In this document: piece by piece, positions 42,997 to 51,822 of the stretch
Layout: every line of letters begins with the position of its first letter
Numbering within the stretch: the first letter of the stretch is position 1
Translations under genes and position numbers: made by a program
The notes under the pieces: generated by a model
Seen by the model: the letters and a program-made list of their open reading frames with translations, nothing else
Told to the model about the DNA's origin: nothing
Databases searched by the model: none
Source of the DNA: Actinomycetota bacterium
GTDB taxonomy: Bacteria; Actinomycetota; Actinomycetes; S36-B12; UBA10799
Assembly: GCA_020637055.1 (NCBI GenBank)
Contig: JACJWR010000004.1
Span: 186,001 to 250,000 of the forward strand
DNA length: 64,000 bases
Direction: 5' to 3'

Positions 42997-43755
42997 GTGG
43001 GAGATCGACTCGCAGGCAGGCGGGCGTTGGTGACTGGGGCGTCGCGCGGGATCGGTCGTGCGATCGCACTCGCCTTCGCAGCCGAAGGAGCTCACGTCGT
43101 GGCCTTGGCGCGCAATGGCGAGTTGCTGACCGAATTGGTGGCAGACATCGACGGCCAGGGCGGTAGCGCGAGTTTCGTGGTGTGTGATGTCACCGATCCG
43201 GAGGCCGTCGGAGCGGCCACGGCTGCCATCGTCGCCGAAGGGCCGATCGATGTGCTGGTGAACAACGCCGGCGGCAATTCGTTCTCGGCTCCAGTGGTGA
43301 TGATGCGTCCGACCGGCTGGACCAAGACCCAAACCCTGAATGTCGACTCGACGTTCTGGATGCTGCAGGGAGTGCTCCCGTCGATGGTCGCCGCAGGAGG
43401 CGGATCCGTGATCAACGTGTCGTCGGTCGCCGGGCTCGCCGGGGCGCCGCTGATGGCCCACTACGGGGCGGCCAAGGCAGCAATCTTGTCGCTCACGCGC
43501 AGTGCCGCCTTGGAGGTCGCCGCTTCGGGTGTCCGGGTGAATGCCCTCGTGCCGGGCTGGGTCGAGACCGATCTGACCGACTTCCTGCGTCACGATTCGA
43601 ACGTGGAGTCCAGCCTGCTCGACCGGGTGCCGATGCAACGCTGGGGAACGCCTGAGGAGATCGCCGCGGCCGCGGTGTTCCTGGCTGGCGACGAGTCCTC
43701 CTTCATGACCGGCCAGACCCTCGTGGTCGACGGCGGGCTCTCGGTGATGCCGTAG
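42997..43755 (+). CDS. Short-chain dehydrogenase/reductase, FabG-like
   Basis: A 252-residue classical SDR. The cofactor motif is TGASRGIGRAIAL, followed by VLVNNAGGNSF, catalytic Ser in INVSSVAGLAG, and YGAAKAAI (YxxxK). The substrate-side PGWVETDLTDFL and C-terminal FMTGQTLVVDGGLSVMP complete the family pattern. The GTG start at 42997 has a near-perfect AGGAGGT ribosome binding site; upstream in-frame ATGs do not. It overlaps the next hydrolase gene by 1 nt (TAGTG). The substrate is unknown; neighbouring acyl-CoA genes make a 3-oxoacyl or hydroxyacyl substrate plausible. Confidence 0.88.
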   Translation: MGDRLAGRRALVTGASRGIGRAIALAFAAEGAHVVALARNGELLTELVADIDGQGGSASFVVCDVTDPEAVGAATAAIVAEGPIDVLVNNAGGNSFSAPVVMMRPTGWTKTQTLNVDSTFWMLQGVLPSMVAAGGGSVINVSSVAGLAGAPLMAHYGAAKAAILSLTRSAALEVAASGVRVNALVPGWVETDLTDFLRHDSNVESSLLDRVPMQRWGTPEEIAAAAVFLAGDESSFMTGQTLVVDGGLSVMP

Positions 43756-44492
43756 TGGCTGTCATCACGTTGTTGCACGCGTTCCCCCTCGGCCCGGCGA
43801 TGTTCGAGGCGCAGCGCAAGGCCTTGGTGGCGGCCGGCCACGAGGTGGTGGTGCCCGATCTGCTGTCACCCGAGCGCAACTATCCCGCGGATCCGGATCT
43901 TGCGGCGATGGCCAGATACGTGCTGAAACTGATGTCCGACGCGGGTCATCGGCAGTTCGCCATCGCCGGGCTCTCGATGGGTGGCTATGTGGCCATGGCG
44001 GTGCTGCGCAACGCCATGACCCGGGTGACGGGCCTGGCGCTGCTCGACACCCGCGCGTCGGCGGACTCGGACGCGGCGGCCAGGAACCGCTACGCCTACG
44101 CCGACCGAGTCGAAGCCGAGGGTATGGGCTGGGTGCCCGAGGCCGCCCTGGACTCCCTGCTCGGCGAGACGACCCGGGAATCGCGCACCGTCATCGTTGA
44201 CCGAGTGCGCGGTTGGATCGAGACTGCGGATCCGGGAATGGTCGCCTGGGCCCAACGGGCGATGGCCGAGCGGCCGGACTCGCTGGCCGAATTGCAGGTG
44301 TTCCGTCAACCTTCGCTGGTGCTCGTGGGCCAGGAGGACACCCTCACCCCGCTGCCGGATTCGCTGGCCATGGCAGAGGCCCTCGGTGGCGCCCCGCTGA
44401 CCCAGATCAGTCGGGCCGGTCACCTGTCCGCCGTGGAGAGTCCGAACAAGGTTTCGGAGATGCTGACAACCTGGGCCGACCGCCTCGATTGA
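43755..44492 (+). CDS. Alpha/beta hydrolase
   Basis: A 245-residue alpha/beta hydrolase with LLHAFPLGPAMFEAQ at the oxyanion region, nucleophile elbow IAGLSMGGYVAMAVL (Ser), Asp in VGQEDTLTP, and His in ISRAGHLSAVE. The length and motif spacing fit small serine esterases/lactonases. The GTG at 43755 shares one base with the SDR stop, so the pair is cotranslated. The natural substrate is not predictable. Confidence 0.85.
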   Translation: MAVITLLHAFPLGPAMFEAQRKALVAAGHEVVVPDLLSPERNYPADPDLAAMARYVLKLMSDAGHRQFAIAGLSMGGYVAMAVLRNAMTRVTGLALLDTRASADSDAAARNRYAYADRVEAEGMGWVPEAALDSLLGETTRESRTVIVDRVRGWIETADPGMVAWAQRAMAERPDSLAELQVFRQPSLVLVGQEDTLTPLPDSLAMAEALGGAPLTQISRAGHLSAVESPNKVSEMLTTWADRLD

Positions 44493-44628
44493 CCCTTCTC
44501 GGGGGTGTTTCCGGGCGGCTCCGGTGAGCCCGGAGTTGCCGCCGAATTGCGGTTGGATCGGTGCGAGTCGCGATCCCCAAGTCGACCTCGGTAGGCCTAG
44601 AGTGGCCGCAGTTGATGGAGGTTCGGCG

Positions 44629-46572
44629 ATGGCGTCTACAGCGGTGCCCGAGGTGCACACGCATGCCTCGGCACCGACGAGTCTCCCTACCGACTCGCCC
44701 ACCCCGGGCCGCGCCGGCGTCCGGGTCCGCACCGGCCGCCACCTGCAGCGACCCGCCCCGCCGATGGGATACGTGCCCGGCCTCGACGGTATCCGCGCAC
44801 TGGCCGTGTTGGGCGTGCTGGTGTTCCATGGCAGCGACTCGTGGTTGCCCGGTGGCTTCCTCGGGGTGGACGTCTTCTTCGTGCTGTCCGGATTCTTGAT
44901 CTCGACCATCCTGCTCGAGCAGTTGAGTTCACGGGGTTGGATCGATTTCCGCGTCTTCTACCTGCACCGGGCCCGCCGCCTGCTGCCCGCGTTGCTGGCC
45001 ATGCTGGCCATGTCCGCGGTGCTCATCGCGGTCTTCGCCCACGACGCCGCGGCCCAGTTCCGTCGCACGGTCCTACCTTCACTGCTCTACGTCGCCAACT
45101 GGGCGTTCATCAACGACGACCTGTCGTATTTCGAGGCCATCGGTCGCCCTCCGGTGCTGCAGCACCTGTGGTCGCTGGCCATCGAGGAACAGTTCTACCT
45201 GCTGTGGCCGCTGGTGCTGCTGCTCATCTACAAACGCCGTGGTCGGCTTGGTGTGGGTCGGGTGGCCTTCGGAGTTGCGGTCGTCTCCACGTTGCTGATG
45301 GCGCTGCTCTCGGTGCTGTGGAACGTCCCCGGGCAGTCCGATGCCAGTCGGCTGTACTTCGGCACCGACACGCACGCCATGAGTCTGCTCGTCGGTGCTG
45401 CCCTCGCGGCTGTGTATCGGCCGGGGGCCATGCCCCGGTCATTGCCGCTGCTCCGGCGCCTGGCCCTCACCGGCGTCGGGGTGCTGGCGCTCGGCCTGGT
45501 CATCCTCGCGTATTTCCAGGTGTCCGAGCAGGGAACCTGGCTCTACCGAGGGGGTTTCCTGGTATTCGCCTTCGCGACCGCCGCGTTGATCACAGTGGTC
45601 GCCCACCCGGCGGCGCTGCTCGGACCCGTCATGGCGTGGGCGCCGTTGCGCTACCTCGGCACCCGCTCGTACGGGCTCTACCTCTACCACTGGCCCATCT
45701 TCGTGGTGCTTCGCCCCGAGATCGACGTTCCCATGGGCGCTTTCGGGACCTTCCTGCTTCGGATGGGCCTCACCATGGCCGTCGCCGAAGTCTCCTACCG
45801 GTACCTGGAGATGCCGATCCGGCGCGGCACCGCCTGGCCGGCGCTCAAGCAGTGGTTCGCCGACGCGCCCGCCCGCCGGATCGTCGCCGTCGTGGGAACA
45901 ACAGCGGCCGCCACCGCCGCAGTCGCGTTCGTGATCGCCAACGCTGAGGCCCCCACCGCGAAGGAATACCTCGGCGGCGTGACCGAAGTCAACGCAGCAC
46001 CCTTGGCACCGAAGCCGGCCGCCGAGCCGGCGGCGGCTGCGCCGGAGGAGGCGCCGGCAGTTGAGGAGCCCACGCCGACAGTCGCACCGGAGCCCATCAC
46101 GCCGGCCACACCAATGACCGTCGTCGGAGATTCCCTGGCGGTGGGTGCCGCCGAGAGTTTGACCGCGCTGATGCCCGCCACAACCGTCGACGCGGCCGTG
46201 AGTCGGCAACCGGAAGAGGTTCTCGCCCGGATCTCCGAACGGCAGGCGGCGGGCCTGCTCGATCCGGTGGTGGTGATCCAGACGGGCACCAACGGCCGGG
46301 TCGACAACGATCAACTCTCGGCCCTGCTGGCATCGCTGTCGGATCGCCAACGCGTGGTGCTGGTGACCTCGGCCGGGCCGCACTCCTGGCAGCCGCAGTC
46401 AAACGAGGTCATGCAGCAGGTGGCTGCGGGCCATCCGAATGTCCGGATCGCCGACTTCGCCGCCGCCGCGGCGGGTCACCCGGAGTACTTCATCGAAGAC
46501 GGAGTCCACCTGACGCCCACCGGTCTGGATGTGTACACCGCGCTCATCACCGCGACCGTCCAGGCGCCCTGA
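44629..46572 (+). CDS. OafA/YrhL-type acyltransferase with C-terminal SGNH domain
   Basis: A 647-residue membrane protein. An N-terminal Pro/Ser-rich cytoplasmic part is followed by an acyltransferase-3 domain of about ten helices (VPGLDGIRALAVLGVLVFH, GGFLGVDVFFVLSGFLI, LWSLAIEEQFYLLWPL). A Pro/Ala/Glu-rich linker (about 460-500) leads to an extracellular SGNH hydrolase-like domain with TVVGDSLAVGAAES and DGVHLTPTG (GDS and DxxH). Such proteins O-acylate cell-wall polysaccharides or lipids. The ATG at 44629 follows GATGGAGG. Confidence 0.9.
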   Translation: MASTAVPEVHTHASAPTSLPTDSPTPGRAGVRVRTGRHLQRPAPPMGYVPGLDGIRALAVLGVLVFHGSDSWLPGGFLGVDVFFVLSGFLISTILLEQLSSRGWIDFRVFYLHRARRLLPALLAMLAMSAVLIAVFAHDAAAQFRRTVLPSLLYVANWAFINDDLSYFEAIGRPPVLQHLWSLAIEEQFYLLWPLVLLLIYKRRGRLGVGRVAFGVAVVSTLLMALLSVLWNVPGQSDASRLYFGTDTHAMSLLVGAALAAVYRPGAMPRSLPLLRRLALTGVGVLALGLVILAYFQVSEQGTWLYRGGFLVFAFATAALITVVAHPAALLGPVMAWAPLRYLGTRSYGLYLYHWPIFVVLRPEIDVPMGAFGTFLLRMGLTMAVAEVSYRYLEMPIRRGTAWPALKQWFADAPARRIVAVVGTTAAATAAVAFVIANAEAPTAKEYLGGVTEVNAAPLAPKPAAEPAAAAPEEAPAVEEPTPTVAPEPITPATPMTVVGDSLAVGAAESLTALMPATTVDAAVSRQPEEVLARISERQAAGLLDPVVVIQTGTNGRVDNDQLSALLASLSDRQRVVLVTSAGPHSWQPQSNEVMQQVAAGHPNVRIADFAAAAAGHPEYFIEDGVHLTPTGLDVYTALITATVQAP

Positions 46573-46614
46573 TGGTGGCCGGAGGCTGCGGCCGAAGGTC
46601 GCCGAGGTAGTCCC

Positions 46615-48489
46615 GTGGCGCATCTGCTCGGCGCCGAGGAGCTGCACTTGGAGTTCCCGACCCGGATCGTCTTCGACTCCGTGTCCCTCGGGATAGATGA
46701 GGGGGATCGCATCGGCATCGTCGGGCGCAACGGCGACGGCAAGTCCTCCCTGTTGGGAATGTTGTCCGGCCGCGTGACACCCGACACCGGTCGGGTGACC
46801 AGGCGCAGCGGGGTGCGCATGGGGGTGCTGGAGCAGGCGGACACGCTCGATGCTGATGCCACAGTCGGTGAAGTGGTGGTCGGTGATCGGGCCGAGCATG
46901 AGTGGGCCGGCGATGCCCGGATCCGCGACGTCATCGCCGGGTTGGTGCCGGATCTGCCATGGGATGCCGAGATTTCGACGCTCTCCGGGGGTCAACGCCG
47001 TCGGGTGGCCCTGGCCGCGCTACTCGTCGGCGATTGGGACATCCTCGCGTTGGACGAACCCACGAACCACCTCGACCTGGAAGGGGTCGCCTGGCTCGCC
47101 GATCATCTCAAGCGGCGATGGGCGAAGAATGCCGGCGGCCTGCTGCTCATCACCCACGATCGTTGGCTGCTCGACGAGGTCTCGACCAGCACCTGGGAGG
47201 TGCACGACCGGATCGTCGAACCGTTCGAGGGTGGCTATGCCGCCTACGTGTTGCAGCGGGTGGAACGGGACCGCAGGGCGGCTGTCAGCGCGGCGAGGCG
47301 GGCGAATCTGATGCGCAAAGAACTCGCCTGGCTGCGGCGGGGACCACCGGCCCGCACCTCCAAGCCCAAGTTCAGGATCGAAGCAGCCAACCAGTTGATC
47401 GCCGACGTCCCGCCCCCTCGGGACCAGGTCCAACTGTCCCGGCTGGCCGTGGCGCGGCTGGGCAAGCAGGTCATCGACCTGCTCGATGTGTCAGTGTCCT
47501 TCGGCGAGCGTGAGGTGCTGCGGGAGGTGGACTGGCGGATCGCGCCCGGCGAGCGCACCGCAATCATGGGTGCCAACGGTGCGGGCAAGTCCACCCTGCT
47601 GGGGTTGATCGCCGGCACCGTCGAACCGAGCAGCGGCCGGGTGAAGCGCGGCAAGACCGTCCGGGTGGGGGTGCTCGACCAGCAGTTCCGCGAACTCGTC
47701 GACATCGCCGACGAACGGGTCCGTGACGTGCTCGCCAGGGCCAAGTCCAGCTACGTGGTGGACGGCCGGGAACTGACCCCGGCCCAGTTGCTGGAACGGC
47801 TGGGTTTCTCGAATGCCCATCTCAGCGCGAGGGTGGGGGAACTCTCCGGTGGGCAGAAGCGGCGCCTGCAGTTGCTGCTGGTGCTGCTGTCGGAGCCGAA
47901 CCTGATCGTCCTCGACGAACCCTCCAACGACGTCGACACAGACATGCTCGCGGCGATGGAGGACCTGCTTGACACCTGGCCGGGAACGCTGATCGTGGTC
48001 TCCCACGATCGCTACCTCTGCGAGCGTGTCACCGATCAGCAGTACGCCGTCATCGACGGTCGACTCCGGCACCTGCCGGGAGGAGTGGCGGAGTACTTGA
48101 GCCTGCGGCAGGGCCAACCGTCTCGACCGGCATCGGCGCGGGATCGGGTGGCTCGGGATGTGGATGCGCCCGCAGTTCCGGGTGGGCCCGGCGAGAGTAG
48201 GGGCTCGGGGGGAGGGGATGCGGGACGGAAGGGTGCGGCTGACGCTGACCCCGCGCCCTCGGATCTCACCGGATCTCAACGACGGGCGATCCAGAAAGAG
48301 GCCGCGTCGATTGAGCGGCGTCTCGACAAGTTCGCGGCCGAGGTGGCGGACCTGCATCGCCGCATGGCCGTTCACGATCAGACCGACTACGAGGAGTTGC
48401 GACGACTCGGCGAACGGCTCCGGGCCGTCGAGAGCGAGACCGCCGACCTGGAGGAACGTTGGCTGGAACTGTCCGAACTGATCGACTGA
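46615..48489 (+). CDS. ABC-F family ATPase (Uup/EttA-like)
   Basis: A 624-residue protein with two ABC cassettes and no membrane segments. Cassette 1 has Walker A GRNGDGKSSLL, signature STLSGGQRRRV and Walker B ILALDEPTNHLDLE. Cassette 2 has GANGAGKSTLLG, GELSGGQKRRL and LIVLDEPSNDVDTD. The C-terminal about 65 residues are charged and coiled-coil-like, after a Gly/Asp-rich linker, as in Uup. ABC-F proteins act on the ribosome or in DNA-repair-linked processes. The start is GTG at 46615. A strong terminator follows the gene. Confidence 0.92.
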   Translation: MAHLLGAEELHLEFPTRIVFDSVSLGIDEGDRIGIVGRNGDGKSSLLGMLSGRVTPDTGRVTRRSGVRMGVLEQADTLDADATVGEVVVGDRAEHEWAGDARIRDVIAGLVPDLPWDAEISTLSGGQRRRVALAALLVGDWDILALDEPTNHLDLEGVAWLADHLKRRWAKNAGGLLLITHDRWLLDEVSTSTWEVHDRIVEPFEGGYAAYVLQRVERDRRAAVSAARRANLMRKELAWLRRGPPARTSKPKFRIEAANQLIADVPPPRDQVQLSRLAVARLGKQVIDLLDVSVSFGEREVLREVDWRIAPGERTAIMGANGAGKSTLLGLIAGTVEPSSGRVKRGKTVRVGVLDQQFRELVDIADERVRDVLARAKSSYVVDGRELTPAQLLERLGFSNAHLSARVGELSGGQKRRLQLLLVLLSEPNLIVLDEPSNDVDTDMLAAMEDLLDTWPGTLIVVSHDRYLCERVTDQQYAVIDGRLRHLPGGVAEYLSLRQGQPSRPASARDRVARDVDAPAVPGGPGESRGSGGGDAGRKGAADADPAPSDLTGSQRRAIQKEAASIERRLDKFAAEVADLHRRMAVHDQTDYEELRRLGERLRAVESETADLEERWLELSELID

Positions 48490-48502
48490 GCCGAGCACCC
48501 AT

Positions 48503-48551
48503 CGCGGCGGGCGGAATGGACCGGGAAACTCAGTCGATTCCGCCCGCCGCG
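48503..48551. terminator. Strong hairpin between the ABC-F gene and ccr
   Basis: A perfect 15-bp inverted repeat, CGCGGCGGGCGGAAT at 48503-48517 and ATTCCGCCCGCCGCG at 48537-48551, with a 19-nt loop. On the plus strand it is followed by GTTGGTTTTG, giving a T-rich tail. It sits between convergent genes and can work for both. Confidence 0.85.
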
Positions 48552-48588
48552 GTTGGTTTTGCCGACGCCAGCCGCCGGCGGGCGGGTG

Positions 48589-49926
48589 CTAGGCGTCGCG
48601 GAAACGGTTGATCTCGTCGATGTGCTTGGCGCGCAACTCCTCGTCACGCACACCGAGTCCTTCTTCGGGAGCCAGCGCCAACACGCCGACCTTGCCTTGG
48701 TGCAGGTTCCGGTGCACGTCGTAGGCCGCCTGGCCGGTGTCCGCGAGTGAGTAGACCTTCGACAGGGTCGGGTGGATCATGCCCTTCTCGATCAGCCGGT
48801 TGGCCTCGTACGCTTCGCGGTAGTTGGCGAAGTGCGAACCGATGATGCGCTTGAGGTTCATCCACAGGTAGCGGTTGTCGTACTCGTGCATGTATCCGGA
48901 CGTCGACGCGCAGGTGACGATCTTGCCGCCCTTGCGGGTCACGAACACGGAAGCGCCGAAGGTCTCCCGGCCCGGGTGCTCGAACACGATGTCGATGTCT
49001 TCGCCGCCGGTGAGTTCGCGGATGTCCTTGCCGAATCGACGCCATTCGCGCGGGTCCTGGACACCTTCGTCGGTCCAGAACTTGTAGTCCTTCTCGCGCC
49101 GGTCGATGATCAGTTCCGCTCCCATGGAGCGCACGATCTCGGCCTTCTCCGGGCTCGAGACCACGCACACCGGGATGGCGCCGCCGTTGAGGGCGTACTG
49201 GGTGGCGAACGCACCCAAACCGCCGGAGGCGCCCCAGATGAGCACCACGTCGCCCTGCTTCATGTTGCCGCCGTTTTCGCTGACGAGCTGCCGGTAGGCC
49301 GTTGAGTTGACCAGCCCGGGGCTCGCTGCTTCTTCCCAGGACAGGTGCTTGGGCTTGGGCATCAGTTGGTTGCTCTTGACGATGGCCAGTTCGGCCAGGC
49401 CGCCGAAGTTGGTCTCGAAGCCCCAGATCCGCTGCTCGGGATCCATCATGGTGTCGTTGTGACCGGCGGGTGATTCCAGCTCCACCGACAGACAGTGGGC
49501 CACCACCTCATCACCGGGTTTCCAGGCGTTGACCCCCGGTCCGGTGCGCAGCACGACGCCGGCCAGGTCGGACCCCAGCACGTGGTAGGGGAGGTCGTGG
49601 CGCTTGGCCTCCTTGTGGGTGCGGCCGTAGCGCTCCAGGAAACCGAAGGTGCTCACCGGCTCGAAGATCGACGACCAGACGGTGTTGTAGTTGATGGCGC
49701 TCGCCATGACCGCGACCAGCGCCTCACCGGCGGCGAGTTCCGGCACCGGCACCTCGTCGAGGTGCAGCGACTTGCGCGGATCCTTGTCCCGGGAGGGCAC
49801 GTCGGCGAACATCTCCTGCTCGTCCTTGTGGATCGTGACGCCCCGGTAGGTCTCGGGGATTTCGATCGTGGCGAACTCCTCGGCCGGGGTATCCCCGGCC
49901 ATGATCGCGTCGCGGATATGGTCCAT
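48589..49926 (-). CDS. ccr: Crotonyl-CoA carboxylase/reductase
   Basis: A 445-residue zinc-free MDR-superfamily enzyme that reductively carboxylates crotonyl-CoA to (2S)-ethylmalonyl-CoA with NADPH and CO2. The cofactor loop is IWGASGGLGAFATQYA. The four residues reported to hold CO2 in the Kitasatospora enzyme are present at the same numbers: Asn81 (INYNTVW), Phe170-Glu171 (WGFETNF) and His365 (GSHFANY). The ATG follows GAGGAGGCAGTA. Upstream on the same strand is the epimerase gene, which supplies the (2R) isomer to the mutase. Confidence 0.97.
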   Translation of the reverse strand: MDHIRDAIMAGDTPAEEFATIEIPETYRGVTIHKDEQEMFADVPSRDKDPRKSLHLDEVPVPELAAGEALVAVMASAINYNTVWSSIFEPVSTFGFLERYGRTHKEAKRHDLPYHVLGSDLAGVVLRTGPGVNAWKPGDEVVAHCLSVELESPAGHNDTMMDPEQRIWGFETNFGGLAELAIVKSNQLMPKPKHLSWEEAASPGLVNSTAYRQLVSENGGNMKQGDVVLIWGASGGLGAFATQYALNGGAIPVCVVSSPEKAEIVRSMGAELIIDRREKDYKFWTDEGVQDPREWRRFGKDIRELTGGEDIDIVFEHPGRETFGASVFVTRKGGKIVTCASTSGYMHEYDNRYLWMNLKRIIGSHFANYREAYEANRLIEKGMIHPTLSKVYSLADTGQAAYDVHRNLHQGKVGVLALAPEEGLGVRDEELRAKHIDEINRFRDA

Positions 49927-50044
49927 TACTGCCTCCTCGCAGTGATGCGGTGGTGCTGGTTGTCAGATGCCGAGCGGTTGCCGGGCCGATTCATGGTCGA
50001 ACCCGGACAATAGGTGAAATGTACTTCATGTGTTTGCGGTCGAT

Positions 50045-50491
50045 TCAGTGGGCCTCGGCGGCGGGTTCGACGAGTTCCATGAGCACTCCGCCGCAGTCCT
50101 TCGGATGGCAGAAATTGACCCGCGAGCCGGCGGTTCCACGCTTGGGTGCGTCGTACAACACACGCACACCTGCGCTGCGCAGAGTCTCGGCGGCCAGTTC
50201 GATGTCGGTGACCCGCAGCGCCATCTGTTGGATGCCCTCGCCGTTGCGGGCCAGGAACTTCCCGATCGGTGAGTCCTCACGCAGGGGTGCCAGCAGTTGG
50301 ATGCAGGAGCCGGAGTCGCCGACCGCCATCATCGCCTCCCGGACGCCCTGTTCCTCGTTGACCTCCTCGTGGATCATCTCCATACCGAAGGCGCGGCGGT
50401 AGAAGGCGATCGCCGCATCCAGATCGGCGACAGCCAACCCGACGTGGTCGATGGCGGTGACGTAGGGGGCAACTTCGTTGGGGACGGTCAT
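50045..50491 (-). CDS. mce: Methylmalonyl/ethylmalonyl-CoA epimerase
   Basis: A 148-residue vicinal-oxygen-chelate (glyoxalase-fold) protein. Metal ligands are expected at AIDHVGLAV (His), GIQQMALRV (Gln/His position) and GVLMELVEP (Glu). NFCHPKDCGG is the family signature. It interconverts 2S and 2R methylmalonyl-CoA and, in the ethylmalonyl-CoA pathway, ethylmalonyl-CoA. A GGAGGAG site precedes the ATG. It is 118 nt upstream of ccr and divergent from the thiolase gene. Confidence 0.93.
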   Translation of the reverse strand: MTVPNEVAPYVTAIDHVGLAVADLDAAIAFYRRAFGMEMIHEEVNEEQGVREAMMAVGDSGSCIQLLAPLREDSPIGKFLARNGEGIQQMALRVTDIELAAETLRSAGVRVLYDAPKRGTAGSRVNFCHPKDCGGVLMELVEPAAEAH

Positions 50492-50629
50492 GGCGGTGCT
50501 CCTCCAAGCGGTGTCAGGCGCAGGTTCGCTGCGCGCGTATCACGAGTGCTCCGGGGCGGCGACGTGCGCCCTTCCCTTGCTCGTTATCGTTGCAGGCACA
50601 CTTGTCCAGCCGTTCAGCGGAGGTCGTCC

Positions 50630-51820
50630 ATGTCCGGGAATGTCATCGTTGCAGGCGCACGCACGCCCATGGGGCGCCTCCTTGGGTCACTCAAGTCGCG
50701 TTCCGCGGCCCAACTGGGCGGCGTGGCGATCGCCGGCGCCCTCGAGCGGGCGGGGGTGGCCCCCGACCAGGTCGACTACGTGATCATGGGTCATGTGCTG
50801 CAGGCCGGAACCGGTCAGATCACGGCCCGGCAGGCCGCCGTCGAGGCGGGCATCCCGATGAACGTGCCGGCGCTGACCATCAACAAGGTCTGCCTGTCGG
50901 GCATCGACGCCATCGCTCTGGCCGACCAACTCATCCGGGCCGGTGAGTTCGACATCGTCGTGGCCGGTGGCATGGAGTCCATGACCAACGCCCCGCACCT
51001 GCTGATGGGTTCCCGGGAGGGTGTGAAGTACGGCGACTGGAAGGCCATCGATTCGATGGCGTTCGACGGCCTCACCTGCGCCTTCGATCAGTGCGCCATG
51101 GGTGAATCGACCGAGCGCTACAACTCCCGCTACTCCTTCGGCCGGGCCGAGCAGGACGCCTTCGCGGCGGCCTCGCACCAGCGTGCCGCCGAGGCGCAGA
51201 AGGCCGGGGCGCTCGCCGAGGAGATCGTCCCGGTGGCGATTCCGCAGCGCCGCGGGGAGCCGATCCTGGTCGAGGTGGACGAAGGGATCCGGCCGGAGAC
51301 GACGGCCGAGTCGCTCGGGAAGCTGCGCCCGGCCTTCGCCAAGGAGGGCACGGTCACCGCCGGCAACGCCTCCCAGATCTCCGACGGTGCCGCGGCTGTT
51401 GTGGTGATGAGCAAGGCCAAGGCCGAGGAGCTCGGCTTGGAGTGGTTGGCCGAGATCGGCGCTCACGGCGTCGTCGCGGGACCGGACGCTTCCCTGCACC
51501 TGCAGCCGGCCGAGGCGATCCTGGCCGCCTGCGAGAAGCAGGGCATCACCCCGGCGGACCTCGACGTGCTCGAGATCAACGAGGCCTTCGCCGCCGTCGG
51601 CCTGGCCTCGACCGAGAAGCTTGGCGTCGACGCCGAGATCGTCAACGTCAACGGCGGCGCGATCGCGCTCGGCCACCCGCTGGGCATGTCCGGCGCCCGA
51701 ATCGTGCTGAGCCTCGCGCTTGAACTCAAGCGGCGCGGTGGCGGCATCGGTGCGGCGGCCCTGTGCGGTGGCGGCGGCCAGGGCGATGCCCTGATCGTCA
51801 CCGTTCCCGCCTCGGAGTAG
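50630..51820 (+). CDS. atoB: Acetyl-CoA C-acetyltransferase (thiolase)
   Basis: A 396-residue biosynthetic-type thiolase. The nucleophilic Cys is in ALTINKVCLSGIDAIA, the acid/base His in NVNGGAIALGHPLGMSG, and the second Cys in AALCGGGGQGDA. It condenses two acetyl-CoA to acetoacetyl-CoA, entry to the C4 acyl-CoA route with Hbd and Ccr. The ATG at 50630 follows AGCGGAGG. It is divergent from the epimerase gene and is followed two bases later by meaB. Confidence 0.95.
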   Translation: MSGNVIVAGARTPMGRLLGSLKSRSAAQLGGVAIAGALERAGVAPDQVDYVIMGHVLQAGTGQITARQAAVEAGIPMNVPALTINKVCLSGIDAIALADQLIRAGEFDIVVAGGMESMTNAPHLLMGSREGVKYGDWKAIDSMAFDGLTCAFDQCAMGESTERYNSRYSFGRAEQDAFAAASHQRAAEAQKAGALAEEIVPVAIPQRRGEPILVEVDEGIRPETTAESLGKLRPAFAKEGTVTAGNASQISDGAAAVVVMSKAKAEELGLEWLAEIGAHGVVAGPDASLHLQPAEAILAACEKQGITPADLDVLEINEAFAAVGLASTEKLGVDAEIVNVNGGAIALGHPLGMSGARIVLSLALELKRRGGGIGAAALCGGGGQGDALIVTVPASE

Positions 51821-51822
51821 CC

